Below, one piece after another: positions 1-8,637 of a stretch of 64,000 nt of DNA. Position numbers and translations under genes: made by a program. The stretch comes from Stutzerimonas xanthomarina DSM 18231 (lineage in GTDB: Bacteria; Pseudomonadota; Gammaproteobacteria; Pseudomonadales; Pseudomonadaceae), in the NCBI RefSeq assembly GCF_900129835.1, contig NZ_FQXA01000001.1, forward strand, positions 124,001 through 188,000, in the 5' to 3' direction. Numbering within the stretch: the stretch's first letter is position 1; each line of letters starts with the position of its first letter. The notes below the pieces were generated by a model. The model saw nothing but the letters and a program-made list of their open reading frames with translations, was not told where the DNA came from and ran no database searches.

Positions 1-840
1 CGAACGCCAAGCCTCAACCAGCTGCACGACGGCATCAATGGCGTCACCGGTCAGGGCACCATCCTGACCATCGGCAGCCCGAATCTTGAGCCAGAGGAAA
101 CAACCAACACTGAGCTGGGCGTCTACTTCGATAACCTCGTCGGCTTCAACGCCAACGCGACGCTCTTCCATAACGACTTCAAGGACAAGATCGATACCGG
201 CACGCCAGTTCCGAACTGCTTTTCTGCGGCCAATCCGAACCAGGCGGGCTGCGTCGCCTATGGCAGCGGTTTTACCCAAGACAGCTTTGCCCAGGAGCTC
301 AACATCGGCGAAGCCGAAACCCAGGGCCTGGAGCTGGCGGCCAGCTGGGAATTCGCGCCGCGCTGGACGCTGAGCGGTAACTACACCTACAGCGATAGCG
401 AACAGAAAAGCGGTGCTAACAAGGGTGCTCCCCTGACCAATACTCCCGAACATATGGCCCACGCGCGGCTGAACTGGAACGCCAGCGACCGCCTGACATT
501 GTGGCTTAAGGGCGAATACCGCGGAGAACGAACCCGATTCACCGACACATTCGCAAACCTCGCCGCAGACGACCAGGCGCTGCAGAAACAGGTTGGCGAC
601 CTCGAGGCTTATAAAGTGTTTCACCTCGGCGGCTCATTCCGCGCCTCGGAGAACCTGACCCTCAACGCGACTATCTATAACCTGTTCAACAAGGACTTCC
701 TCGAAGGCGATTACTACACCGACAGCGCTGGCGACACCCAATGGGCATCCAGCTACGCTCACATTTCTCGAGGCGCGGCCGGCGCAGGCACCATCGAAGA
801 AGGCCGCCGTCTCTGGCTTTCGGCGAACATCACGTTCTGA
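1..840 (+). CDS. TonB-dependent outer-membrane receptor, C-terminal part
   Basis: The frame is open from the first base to a TGA at 838-840, giving about 279 residues of a beta-barrel C-terminus. It begins inside the conserved barrel stretch RTPSLNQLHDG, followed by SPNLEPEETTNTELG, which is typical of FepA/CirA-like catecholate siderophore receptors. It ends with RLWLSANITF, a terminal aromatic residue as expected for barrel insertion by the BAM complex. A Cys pair in a surface-loop-like segment (NCFSAANPNQAGC) fits an extracellular loop disulfide. The plug domain and signal peptide lie outside the window. The gene stands 150 bp upstream of a PepSY/DUF2271/DUF4198/flavoreductase series on the same strand, so it probably imports a ferric siderophore that those proteins reduce. 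The substrate cannot be told from this part. Confidence 0.92.
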   Translation, partial: RTPSLNQLHDGINGVTGQGTILTIGSPNLEPEETTNTELGVYFDNLVGFNANATLFHNDFKDKIDTGTPVPNCFSAANPNQAGCVAYGSGFTQDSFAQELNIGEAETQGLELAASWEFAPRWTLSGNYTYSDSEQKSGANKGAPLTNTPEHMAHARLNWNASDRLTLWLKGEYRGERTRFTDTFANLAADDQALQKQVGDLEAYKVFHLGGSFRASENLTLNATIYNLFNKDFLEGDYYTDSAGDTQWASSYAHISRGAAGAGTIEEGRRLWLSANITF

Positions 841-990
841 TCATCTCGCATACGGCAAAAGACGTACGCGTCTTTTGCCGTGACGATCCCAGCGCCAAAC
901 GCGAATGTATGTCTTCTGTAAATTCCTACCATCCGCGCGCGCCCCGCCTTTAGAATCCTGCCATCTATTCCCTCGCTTTCAAGGACCACC

Positions 991-1584
991 ATGCACCTCT
1001 GGCTCGGCACCCTGCGCCAATGGCACTGGATCAGCTCTGCGCTGTGTCTGGTTGGCATGCTGCTGTTCGCGGTTACCGGGATCACGCTCAACCACGCGGC
1101 GCAAATCGAAGCCCGACCAGACATTGTCGAGCGCCAGGCGCGGCTGCCGGCTTCGCTGCAGAAAACGCTGCTAGCCAAACAACCGAGCGAAGGTCTGCCC
1201 GCCGAGTTGGAGGGCTGGCTCGAAAGCGAGCTGAAGCTTGAGCTGGCCGGTCGCGAAGCCGAGTGGAGCGACGGCGAGCTTTACGTCGCCCTGCCCCGCC
1301 CCGGTGGCGACGCCTGGCTGAGTCTGGATCTGAACAGCGGCGAGCTGCTGTTCGAGGCCACTGACCGCGGCTGGTTCGCGTACCTCAACGACCTGCACAA
1401 AGGCCGCAATACGGGCGGCGCGTGGAGCTGGTTCATCGATATTTTCGCCGGGGTCTGCGTGCTGTTCAGCATCACTGGCCTGCTGCTTTTGCAGCGTCAC
1501 GCCAGTGGTCGCCCAACGACGTGGCCCCTGGTCGGCGCTGGGCTGGTGATCCCGTTGCTGCTCGCGCTGCTGTTCATTCATTAA
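991..1584 (+). CDS. PepSY-associated transmembrane protein
   Basis: A 197-residue inner-membrane protein. The first helix is at about residues 13-33, preceded by the family signature LRQWHWISS with a likely haem or metal-ligand His. A periplasmic part with a degenerate PepSY fold follows. Then comes a second His-bearing stretch ([11 protein letters not shown]) just before helices at about 150-168 and 178-196. PepSY-TM proteins of this type are the membrane electron-transfer part of PiuB-like iron reductases. Here the protein is short and separate from the flavoreductase, whereas in many pseudomonads the PepSY and flavodoxin/FNR parts are one polypeptide. ATG at 991 is the first start giving the family N-terminus. 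It is 9 bp upstream of the DUF2271 gene and probably co-transcribed with it. Confidence 0.85.
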   Translation: MHLWLGTLRQWHWISSALCLVGMLLFAVTGITLNHAAQIEARPDIVERQARLPASLQKTLLAKQPSEGLPAELEGWLESELKLELAGREAEWSDGELYVALPRPGGDAWLSLDLNSGELLFEATDRGWFAYLNDLHKGRNTGGAWSWFIDIFAGVCVLFSITGLLLLQRHASGRPTTWPLVGAGLVIPLLLALLFIH

Positions 1585-1593
1585 GGACGTTCA

Positions 1594-2103
1594 ATGCGTA
1601 AACCCTTGTTGTTATCCCTTGCCTTGCTCACGGCGCCCGTGATGGCCGCGGAGCTGGTGGTCGACGTGGAAATCCCTCGCCTGCAGGTCGCTGAATACCA
1701 CCGCCCCTATGTGGCGCTGTGGCTGGAAGAGCCCGACAAGCGCCACGTCGCCAACCTCGCCGTCTGGTACGACCTCAAGCTGAAGGACAACGAAGGCGAG
1801 AAGTGGCTCAAGGACATGCGTGAATGGTGGCGTCGCAGCGGCCGTAGCCTGCAAATGCCGGTAGATGGGGTGAGCGGTGCGACGCGCGCGGTCGGCACCC
1901 ATCAATTGACCTTCGACGACACCAAGGCGCCCCTCAAGGATCTGCCCGCAGGCGATTATCGCCTGGTGGTCGAAGCCGCTCGTGAAGTGGGCGGGCGCGA
2001 GTTGCTGCGCCTGCCGTTCACCTGGCCGCCGCAAAACGCCGAAAAACAACAGGCTCAGGGCGAAAGCGAACTGGGCTCGGTCACCGTCCAACTGAATCCA
2101 TGA
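1594..2103 (+). CDS. DUF2271 periplasmic protein with flavinylation-type motif
   Basis: A 169-residue protein with a clear signal peptide (MRKPLLLSLALLTAPVMA, cleavage near residue 18), so it is periplasmic. The body matches DUF2271, with the motifs RPYVALWLEEP and WYDLKLKD. Residues 91-97 read DGVSGAT. The SGAT element is where ApbE attaches FMN through the Thr hydroxyl in NqrB, NqrC and RnfG, so Thr97 is a plausible covalent FMN site. The motif is visible in the sequence; flavinylation of this protein is an inference, and no apbE lies in the window. The gene sits between the PepSY membrane protein and the DUF4198 protein with short gaps, which suggests an operon. The likely role is a periplasmic one-electron carrier serving ferric-siderophore reduction. 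Confidence 0.85.
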   Translation: MRKPLLLSLALLTAPVMAAELVVDVEIPRLQVAEYHRPYVALWLEEPDKRHVANLAVWYDLKLKDNEGEKWLKDMREWWRRSGRSLQMPVDGVSGATRAVGTHQLTFDDTKAPLKDLPAGDYRLVVEAAREVGGRELLRLPFTWPPQNAEKQQAQGESELGSVTVQLNP

Positions 2104-2119
2104 TCCAAGGAAGCCCAGC

Positions 2120-2995
2120 ATGAAACCTGTCATCAAATGGACCGCCGTGGCTCTGGCCATCTGTCTGCCGCTGTCCGCCCAGGCACACCGCGCCTGGATG
2201 CTACCTTCCGCGACCGTCCTCTCCGGTGAAGATCCGTGGATTACGGTGGATGCCGCGGTGTCCAACGACCTCTTTTATTTCGAGCATTTCCCGCTGCGCC
2301 TGCAGGGCATCGGCGAAGTGGATCAGGCCCCCGCTGGCGGCCCACCGGGCATGCGCCCACGTCCTGCCGCACAGTTGCAGGTGATCGCTCCGGATGGCAC
2401 CAAGGCCCAGCCCGAGAACGGCAGCATCGGCCGGTATCGCAGCACATTCGATGTGCACCTGACCCAGAAAGGGACCTACAAGCTGGCAGTCGCCAATAGC
2501 GGCCTGTTCGCCAGCTGGAAAGAAAATGGCGAAACGCGCCGGTGGATGGGCAATGCACAGACCTTCGCCACGGACGTTCCTGACAAGGCCGAGGCGCTGA
2601 AGGTCACCCAGAACAGCAGCCGCATGGAAGTGTTTGCGACGTCGGGCGCTCCGACCAAGACAGTGCTTGAGCCCACCGGCGAGGGTCTTGAGCTGGCTCC
2701 GGTCACCCATCCCAACGACCTTTATGCCGGCGAAGCCGCGGAGTTCGTCTTCCTGCTTGACGGCAAGCCGGCCGCAGACGTGGAGATCAGCGTGATTCCC
2801 GGCGGCAATCGTTACCGCGACGAACTGGGCGAGATCAAGGCCACCACCGATGAGAACGGCAAGGTCAGCATCACCTGGCCGACGCCTGGGATGTATTGGC
2901 TGGAAGCCGAGCTAACCAGTGACGAAGGCGTCAGCAAGCCGGCCAGCCAGCGCCGCGACAGTTACAGCGCCACGCTCGAGGTGCTTGCGCTGTAA
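2120..2995 (+). CDS. DUF4198 periplasmic protein
   Basis: A 291-residue protein with a signal peptide ending in LSAQA, followed directly by HRAWMLPS. Cleavage there would leave a mature N-terminal His, the geometry used for metal binding in histidine-brace and CopC-type proteins. DUF4198 proteins are often found with nickel, cobalt or iron uptake genes. The C-terminal third (about residues 200-290) looks like an Ig-like/transthyretin-like beta domain (GKPAADVEISVIPGG, then TDENGKVSITWPTPGMYWLE). The gene starts 16 bp after the DUF2271 stop, so co-transcription is likely. No catalytic motif is recognised. Metal capture or delivery beside the flavinylation-type protein is inferred from position and from the N-terminal His. 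Confidence 0.85.
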   Translation: MKPVIKWTAVALAICLPLSAQAHRAWMLPSATVLSGEDPWITVDAAVSNDLFYFEHFPLRLQGIGEVDQAPAGGPPGMRPRPAAQLQVIAPDGTKAQPENGSIGRYRSTFDVHLTQKGTYKLAVANSGLFASWKENGETRRWMGNAQTFATDVPDKAEALKVTQNSSRMEVFATSGAPTKTVLEPTGEGLELAPVTHPNDLYAGEAAEFVFLLDGKPAADVEISVIPGGNRYRDELGEIKATTDENGKVSITWPTPGMYWLEAELTSDEGVSKPASQRRDSYSATLEVLAL

Positions 2996-3100
2996 GTCTG
3001 CAAGCGGAGCCAGGGCGAGCTGACCAGAAATGAATCGGCTGGCCCTGTGGTCCGTGCGCTTCCTTGCCCTGCCGCCAACATCTCTGGAAAGGGTCCTGTA

Positions 3101-4663
3101 TTGCCTTCCCCTTCAGTCCGCTTCGTGTCGTTCGGCCAAGCCGTCGTGGCCGCCTGCCTGCTGCTGGGCGCGGCACTGCTCGAGTGGCAGCCGCCGCGAG
3201 AACTGACCGCAGCGCTGGTGACGGTCGCCTATCTCACGCTGTGCCTGGTGAGTTGGCGACACCATCGCCACTCGAAGGCGATACAGAGCCTGGCGCCAGA
3301 CGCGCTGCTGATCGCCTATGCCAGTCAAGGTGGCCAGGCCCGGGAATTGGCCGAACGCAGCGCCGCGCAGCTGCATGAAGCAGGACTGACGTGCAATGTA
3401 TTGCCCCTGAATCGCCTGGACACCCTGCAAGGCATCCGCCGCGCGCTGTTCATTGTCAGCACCTACGGTGAGGGCGAAGCGCCGGACAACGCGGCGCGAT
3501 TCGAGCGACGTTTGTCGAGCCAGGCCATGGACCTGTCTCACCTGGAATTTGCCGTACTGGCGCTGGGCGACGCCCGGTATTCGCACTTCTGCGGCTTTGG
3601 CCAACGCCTTGATGCCCGTTTACGCGAGCGACAGGCGGCACCGCTGTTCGACCTGCTCTGCGCCGACCGCGGCGACTCCGGAATACTCCGCCATTGGCAG
3701 CATCAGCTGGGCCACCTCAGTGGCCGTAGCGATTATTCAGATTGGCAATCGGCACCGTACCAACCCTGGCGTCTCGATACCCGCGCCCGCCTCAACCCTG
3801 GCAGCTCAGGCGCGCCGGTCTTTCATCTCACGCTTGGCGGACCGGCCACCGCGTTCTGGCAGGCCGGTGACATCGCCGAAATTGGACCGCAGCATCCGCT
3901 TCGGGAAATCGAAGCGCTGCTGCTCCGGCTTGGTCACGATCCACACCAGCCAATCCCCGGCGGACAGACGTTGGCCTTGGCTCTGTCGAAACGCCGGCTG
4001 AGCTCAGATGAAACAACGCTGGCGGACCACGACGTCGACGCCCTGCTGTCCTTACCGCTGCTGCCACACCGCGAGTATTCCATCGCCTCGGTACCCGCTG
4101 ACGGCACGCTGGAACTGCTGGTGCGCGAGGCTCGCCATGCCGATGGCCGACTCGGCCTGGGTTCTGGCTGGTTGTGTCAGCACGCCGTGCTCGGCGGCGA
4201 GCTAGCCCTGCGCATTCGCAGCAACCCCAACTTCCACGGGCCGGCGCACAGCACGCCGATGATCCTGATCGGCAATGGCACGGGTCTGGCTGGGTTGCGC
4301 GCTCACCTACGCGAGCGCGCCGCGGTGCCTGGCTCGCGGAATTGGTTGTTGTTCGGCGAGCGCAACCAGTCCATCGACTACTTCTTTCAGCAGGAAATCG
4401 AGCACTGGCTCCGCACCGGCCATCTGCAACGACTGGACCTGGCGTTCTCCCGTGACCAGCTTGAGAAGCGTTATGTGCAGCACGCGCTGCGTGACGCCGC
4501 CGACGAGCTGCGGTGCTGGATCGACGCGGGCGCCGCGCTGTACGTATGCGGCAGCCTTGAGGGCATGGGCCGCGACGTGCAGCAGATTTTAGTCGGGCTG
4601 CTCGGCGAGGCCCAGCTCAATACCTTGAGCGAGCAAGGGCGCTATCGCCGCGACCTGTACTGA
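3101..4663 (+). CDS. Membrane-anchored sulfite-reductase-type flavoprotein (flavodoxin + FNR domains)
   Basis: About 520 residues. Two hydrophobic segments (about residues 8-26 and 32-48) anchor the protein. A flavodoxin domain follows at about 62-200, with the FMN-loop motifs YASQGGQARELAE, STYGEGEAPDN and LALGDARYSHFCGFG. Then come an FAD-binding FNR domain (REYSIAS, RxYS type) and a NAD(P)-binding part (LIGNGTGLAGLRAHL, ending RYRRDLY). It resembles CysJ and the C-terminal half of PiuB-like iron reductases. TTG at 3101 is chosen because GGAAAGGG sits 7 bases upstream at 3086-3093; an in-frame GTG at 3047 has no comparable site. The probable role is to pass electrons from NADPH through FAD and FMN to the PepSY membrane protein and on to the periplasmic flavin. 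Confidence 0.85.
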   Translation: MPSPSVRFVSFGQAVVAACLLLGAALLEWQPPRELTAALVTVAYLTLCLVSWRHHRHSKAIQSLAPDALLIAYASQGGQARELAERSAAQLHEAGLTCNVLPLNRLDTLQGIRRALFIVSTYGEGEAPDNAARFERRLSSQAMDLSHLEFAVLALGDARYSHFCGFGQRLDARLRERQAAPLFDLLCADRGDSGILRHWQHQLGHLSGRSDYSDWQSAPYQPWRLDTRARLNPGSSGAPVFHLTLGGPATAFWQAGDIAEIGPQHPLREIEALLLRLGHDPHQPIPGGQTLALALSKRRLSSDETTLADHDVDALLSLPLLPHREYSIASVPADGTLELLVREARHADGRLGLGSGWLCQHAVLGGELALRIRSNPNFHGPAHSTPMILIGNGTGLAGLRAHLRERAAVPGSRNWLLFGERNQSIDYFFQQEIEHWLRTGHLQRLDLAFSRDQLEKRYVQHALRDAADELRCWIDAGAALYVCGSLEGMGRDVQQILVGLLGEAQLNTLSEQGRYRRDLY

Positions 4664-4690
4664 CTCCGGCGCACGAGGCGACTACAGCCG

Positions 4691-4715
4691 AGGCCAGGCC
4701 AGGCCAGGCCGGGCC
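4691..4715. repeat. Short tandem repeat of AGGCC
   Basis: Four exact copies of the 5-mer AGGCC at 4691-4710, followed by a variant GGGCC. They lie between the flavoreductase stop and the speC terminator. It is a small simple-sequence tract that could vary in length by slippage, with no coding effect. Confidence 0.7.
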
Positions 4716-4800
4716 AGTTTGCAGCTAACCTGCAGGCAAATCGGCAAAGGAGCCGTTGATCTTGCGCTCAGAGGGTCATGGGCGCGGAATGTACGAAACC

Positions 4801-4832
4801 GTAAACAAAAACGCCGCGGAGTCCGCGGCGTT
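4801..4832 (-). terminator. Rho-independent terminator of speC
   Basis: On the minus strand, AACGCCGCGG pairs with CCGCGGCGTT (4810-4819 with 4823-4832; three-base loop) and is followed by TTTTGTTTAC. It lies 17 bp past the speC stop. The strong GC stem and U-rich tail point to intrinsic termination. Confidence 0.9.
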
Positions 4833-4849
4833 CTGCATGGCTGGGGCGC

Positions 4850-6013
4850 TTAGATGTAGTAGGCCTTCAGCGGCGGGAAGCCGTTGAACTCCACGGCGCT
4901 GTAACTGGTGGTGTAGGCGCCGGTAGATAGCCAGTACATGCGGTCGCCGATGGCCAGGTTCAGTGGCAGTCCGTACTTGTAGTTTTCGTACATGATGTCG
5001 GCGCTGTCGCAAGTCGGGCCGGCGATGACCACTTCTTCCATCTCGCCCTTCTTCTCGGTCCAGATCGGGAACTTGATGGCTTCACCCATGGTTTCGATCA
5101 GGCCGGAGAACATGCCGACGTCGGTGTAGACCCAGCGCTCAACGGCAGTACGCGACTTGCGCGCCACCAGCACCACTTCGCTGACCAGAATGCCCGAGTT
5201 GGCGATCAGCGAACGGCCTGGTTCGAGGATGATTTCCGGCAGGTCGTCACCGAAGTCTTCCTTGAGGAAGCGGATGATTTCCTCGGCATAGGTTTCCAGG
5301 CTGTTGGTGCGGGTGATGTAGTTGGCCGGGAAACCGCCACCCATGTTGATCATCTTCAGCTCGATACCGTCTTCTTCCTTCAGACGTTCGAAGATCACCT
5401 TGACCTTGGCGATCGCGGCGTCCCACACGGAGATGTCGCGCTGCTGCGAACCGACGTGAAAGGAGATGCCGTAGGGCTCCAGCTTCAGCTGACGCGCCAG
5501 GATCAGCAGATCCATCGCCATGTCGGTCTGGCAGCCAAATTTGCGCGACAGCGGCCAGTCGGCAGTGGTCGAGCCTTCGGTCAGGATGCGGACGTAGACT
5601 TTCGAACCCGGCGCGGCCTTGGCGATATTGCGCAGATCCGCTTCCGAGTCGGTGGCGAACATGCGCACACCCTTGTCGTAGAAGTAGCGGATGTCCTTGG
5701 CTTTCTTGATGGTGTTGCCGTAGCTGATGCGCTCCGGGCCGACACCGCGGGACATGACTTTGTCCAGCTCGTAGATCGACGCGATGTCGAAGCTCGAACC
5801 CTTGTTCTTGAGCAGATCAATGATTTCAACGGCCGGGTTCGCCTTGACTGCGTAGTAAACCTTGGCGAATTCAAACCCGGCGCGCAGATCGTCGTACGCC
5901 TTATCGATGGTTTGGGTATCGATAACCACGAACGGGGTTTCGTGCTGGTCAGCGAAATCCTTCATCTTCTGGAAGGTGGGACGGGAATAGTAGTCTTCAA
6001 TCTTGATCGACAT
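4850..6013 (-). CDS. speC: Ornithine decarboxylase, PLP fold type III
   Basis: A 387-residue enzyme that decarboxylates L-ornithine to putrescine in polyamine synthesis. It has the alanine-racemase-like fold of eukaryotic-type ODC. The PLP lysine is in YYAVKANPAVE (about residue 50), the glycine-rich phosphate loop in GGGFPANY, and the catalytic Cys in GPTCDSAD, which also carries the substrate-binding Asp. The start at 6013 has GGAG six bases upstream; an in-frame ATG 12 bases earlier lacks that spacing. Length and sequence match the SpeC form of fluorescent and stutzeri-group pseudomonads. Some members of this family also act on lysine. It is monocistronic, with its own terminator. Confidence 0.95.
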   Translation of the reverse strand: MSIKIEDYYSRPTFQKMKDFADQHETPFVVIDTQTIDKAYDDLRAGFEFAKVYYAVKANPAVEIIDLLKNKGSSFDIASIYELDKVMSRGVGPERISYGNTIKKAKDIRYFYDKGVRMFATDSEADLRNIAKAAPGSKVYVRILTEGSTTADWPLSRKFGCQTDMAMDLLILARQLKLEPYGISFHVGSQQRDISVWDAAIAKVKVIFERLKEEDGIELKMINMGGGFPANYITRTNSLETYAEEIIRFLKEDFGDDLPEIILEPGRSLIANSGILVSEVVLVARKSRTAVERWVYTDVGMFSGLIETMGEAIKFPIWTEKKGEMEEVVIAGPTCDSADIMYENYKYGLPLNLAIGDRMYWLSTGAYTTSYSAVEFNGFPPLKAYYI

Positions 6014-6533
6014 GCATGGCTCCAAATCGGGAAACGTAAAGTCGGATTAGGGGTGAGCAAGAACGCCTGATCAGTTTCCCCACTTTGGTTCGCCTACTTC
6101 CCAAGGCATGTCGCCGAGCATCACGGCCAGGTCCGCGGCAACTGCCGCAGCGGTCTGGTGAAAATCGTGATCTCTCGTCGTCAGTACTTGAGCCGGATGG
6201 ATCGTTGCCAGCATGGACGTTCGGGCGCGAACTTTAGAACCACTGCTGATTGAGATCAACGAAAAATCCGCGCTCACTCCTTTTTTTGACCCTTCGGCAA
6301 ACCTACCGTACTCAAACCGACCGATGTGACGCGGGGATGTTCCTTAAACCAGGCGGACGGGCGCCAGTCGCCGCCCCGATAGCCGCACGATCACCGCCCG
6401 CGTCTGCAGCTCGCGTCCGCATCCAATACGTGACCAGCAACACTACGGATCCGTCCGGCTATTGCCATCGCTCACACGGCATTGCGCTATAATCGCCGGC
6501 TTTTTCCGACACGCTTTCTATACCGGGACCGCC
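6014..6533. other. Intergenic region between speC and prfC
   Basis: 520 bp between two divergent genes, so it holds both promoters. The prfC side has a perfect -10 hexamer (see 6488). Short open frames here lack ribosome sites and family features. No RNA gene or strong hairpin was recognised. An untranslated leader for speC on the minus strand is possible but not demonstrable. Confidence 0.6.
6488..6493 (+). promoter_or_regulatory. -10 box of the prfC promoter
   Basis: TATAAT, a perfect sigma-70 -10 hexamer, 40 bp before the prfC ATG. The best -35-like hexamer, TTGCCA at 6462-6467, is 20 bp away, longer than the ideal 17. Only the -10 element is well supported. Confidence 0.6.
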
Positions 6534-8117
6534 ATGACCTCTCAGGCCGCCGAAGTCGCGAAGCGCCGCACCTTCGCCATCATTTCCCACCCCGACGCGG
6601 GCAAGACCACCATCACCGAAAAGCTCCTGCTGATGGGGAAGGCCATTGCCGTGGCCGGTACCGTGAAGTCGCGTAAATCCGACCGTCACGCGACCTCCGA
6701 CTGGATGGAAATGGAAAAGCAGCGCGGCATCTCCATCACCACCTCGGTGATGCAGTTCCCCTACCGCGAGCACATGATCAACCTGCTCGACACCCCCGGC
6801 CACGAAGACTTCTCGGAAGACACCTATCGCACCCTGACGGCGGTGGACTCGGCGCTGATGGTTCTCGACGGCGGTAAGGGCGTCGAGCCACGCACCATCG
6901 CGCTGATGGACGTCTGCCGGCTGCGCGACACCCCCATTGTCAGCTTCATCAACAAGCTCGACCGTGACATCCGTGACCCCATCGAGCTGCTCGACGAGAT
7001 TGAAGCGGTCCTCAAGATCAAGGCCGCGCCCATCACCTGGCCGATCGGCTGCTACCGTGACTTCAAGGGCGTGTATCACCTCAAGGACGACTACATCATC
7101 GTCTACACGCCGGGCCACGGACACGAGCGCACCGACGTCAAAATCATCGAGAAGCTCGATTCCGACGAAGCGCGCAAGCACATCGGCGACGAGTACGACC
7201 GCTTCGTCGAACAGCTGGAGCTGGTCCAGGGTGCTTGCCACGAGTTCGACCAGGACGAGTTCATCAAAGGCCAGCTGACCCCGGTATTCTTCGGTACCGC
7301 ATTGGGCAACTTTGGCGTGGATCACGTGCTCGATGCCGTGGTCGACTGGGCACCACGCCCGCTGCCACGCGCCGCTAACGAGCGGGTGGTCGAGCCGGTC
7401 GAGGACAAATTCACCGGTTTCGTGTTCAAGATCCAGGCGAACATGGACCCCAAGCACCGCGACCGCATCGCCTTCATGCGGATCTGCTCAGGCAAATACG
7501 AAAAGGGCATGAAGCTGCGCCACGCACGCATCGGCAAGGACATCCGCATCGCCGACGCCCTCACCTTCTTCTCCAGCGAGCGTGAGCAGTTGGAGGAAGC
7601 CTGGGCCGGCGACATCATCGGTTTGCATAACCACGGCACCATCCAGATTGGGGACACCTTCACTGAAGGCGAAAACCTCGGCTTTACCGGCATCCCGCAC
7701 TTCGCCCCAGAACTGTTCCGCCGCGTCCGCCTGAAGGACCCGTTGAAGTCCAAGCAACTGCGCCAGGGCCTTCAGGAACTGGCCGAGGAAGGCGCCACCC
7801 AGGTGTTCTTCCCCGAGCGCAACAACGACATCATCCTCGGCGCGGTCGGCGTGCTGCAGTTCGACGTCGTCGCCAGCCGCCTGAAAGAGGAATACAAGGT
7901 CGAGTGCGCCTACGAGGCGATCAACGTCTGGTCGGCCCGCTGGATCGAATGCGATAACGAGAAGAAGCTCAAGGAATTCAGCGACAAGGCCTACGAGAAC
8001 CTGGCGGTCGATGGTGGCGGACACCTGACCTATCTGGCGCCAACCCGGGTGAATCTGAGCCTGATGGAAGAGCGCTGGCCGGACGTGAAATTCAGGGCGA
8101 CGCGCGAGCATCACTGA
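6534..8117 (+). CDS. prfC: Peptide chain release factor 3
   Basis: A 527-residue translational GTPase that recycles RF1/RF2 from the ribosome after peptide release. Visible GTPase motifs are G1 SHPDAGKTT, the switch stretch with [10 protein letters not shown]3 DTPGHEDF and G4 NKLD; the beta-barrel and C-terminal domains follow. The Pseudomonas enzyme has the same length. ATG 6534 is used because the upstream in-frame TTG at 6462 lies before the promoter -10 box. A weak GGGA precedes the start. It appears monocistronic and housekeeping. Confidence 0.97.
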   Translation: MTSQAAEVAKRRTFAIISHPDAGKTTITEKLLLMGKAIAVAGTVKSRKSDRHATSDWMEMEKQRGISITTSVMQFPYREHMINLLDTPGHEDFSEDTYRTLTAVDSALMVLDGGKGVEPRTIALMDVCRLRDTPIVSFINKLDRDIRDPIELLDEIEAVLKIKAAPITWPIGCYRDFKGVYHLKDDYIIVYTPGHGHERTDVKIIEKLDSDEARKHIGDEYDRFVEQLELVQGACHEFDQDEFIKGQLTPVFFGTALGNFGVDHVLDAVVDWAPRPLPRAANERVVEPVEDKFTGFVFKIQANMDPKHRDRIAFMRICSGKYEKGMKLRHARIGKDIRIADALTFFSSEREQLEEAWAGDIIGLHNHGTIQIGDTFTEGENLGFTGIPHFAPELFRRVRLKDPLKSKQLRQGLQELAEEGATQVFFPERNNDIILGAVGVLQFDVVASRLKEEYKVECAYEAINVWSARWIECDNEKKLKEFSDKAYENLAVDGGGHLTYLAPTRVNLSLMEERWPDVKFRATREHH

Positions 8118-8127
8118 CATAGGGGTG

Positions 8128-8153
8128 CGCCTGCTGCAGGCGTAGTTGATTTT
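8128..8153 (+). terminator. Possible weak terminator after prfC
   Basis: A six-base-pair stem CGCCTG/CAGGCG (8128-8133 with 8137-8142) with a three-base loop, followed by TAGTTGATTTTG. The stem is short and the U-tract is broken, so efficiency is doubtful. Confidence 0.35.
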
Positions 8154-8229
8154 GCGCCGCATGCCACTGCGCTCATCTGAAAGCACTCTCGTAAGGAAGC
8201 GAGAGACCGCCTTTTCACAAGGACCGTGA

Positions 8230-8637
8230 ATGCCCACTGAACGCGCCTCACCCGAACAGCGCCAGTTCGCCAGACACCTTCGATTCCAACTTACCGATTG
8301 CGAACGCCTGCTGTGGCGCAAGCTGTGCAATCGCGGTTTAGCCGGATTCAAATTTCGTCGGCAACATCCGTGGCCGCCTTACGTTCTGGACTTCTACTGC
8401 GCAGCGTTGCAGCTTGTCATCGAGCTCGATGGCGGGCAGCACTACGACGTAGCTGGCTTGGCGAAAGACCATTTGCGCACGGCCTATCTGCAGCGTCAGG
8501 GGCTGGAAGTTCTTCGCTTCAGCAACCTGGATGTAATGCGGAATCTCGAAGGTGTCCTGGCGGAAATCTTGCGCAGGATTGAGGCCCGCCCCCCTCACCC
8601 CAACCCTCTCCCCAACGGGGAGAGGGAGCTGGACTGA
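8230..8637 (+). CDS. DUF559 domain protein (endonuclease-like)
   Basis: A 135-residue protein of the DUF559 family, related to very-short-patch-repair endonucleases of the PD-(D/E)XK fold. The family signature is seen in ERLLWRKLCNRGLAGFKFRRQHP, then YVLDFYCAALQLVIELDGGQHYD with the active-site D, E and D residues, and the closing VLRFSNLDVMRNLEGVL. The biological role of these stand-alone proteins is not established. The last residues (about 119-135, PPHPNPLPNGERE) are encoded by a copy of a widespread intergenic repeat, so the C-terminus was probably extended when the repeat landed at the gene end. No operon partners are seen. Confidence 0.85.
   Translation: MPTERASPEQRQFARHLRFQLTDCERLLWRKLCNRGLAGFKFRRQHPWPPYVLDFYCAALQLVIELDGGQHYDVAGLAKDHLRTAYLQRQGLEVLRFSNLDVMRNLEGVLAEILRRIEARPPHPNPLPNGERELD
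8584..8626 (+). repeat. Intergenic palindromic repeat, copy A
   Basis: Begins GCCCGCC and contains CCCTCTCCCC (8604-8613) facing GGGGAGAGGG (8617-8626) across a three-base AAC loop. It encodes the C-terminus of the DUF559 protein. It is in inverted orientation relative to copy B at 8871-8914. Confidence 0.8.

Noticed and set aside
4691-4715. Possible CRISPR-like repeat
   Set aside because: The unit is only 5 bp and without spacers; it is a simple tandem tract. No CRISPR array was found anywhere.
6071-6277. Small minus-strand frame upstream of speC
   Set aside because: No ribosome site and no recognisable features; probably chance.
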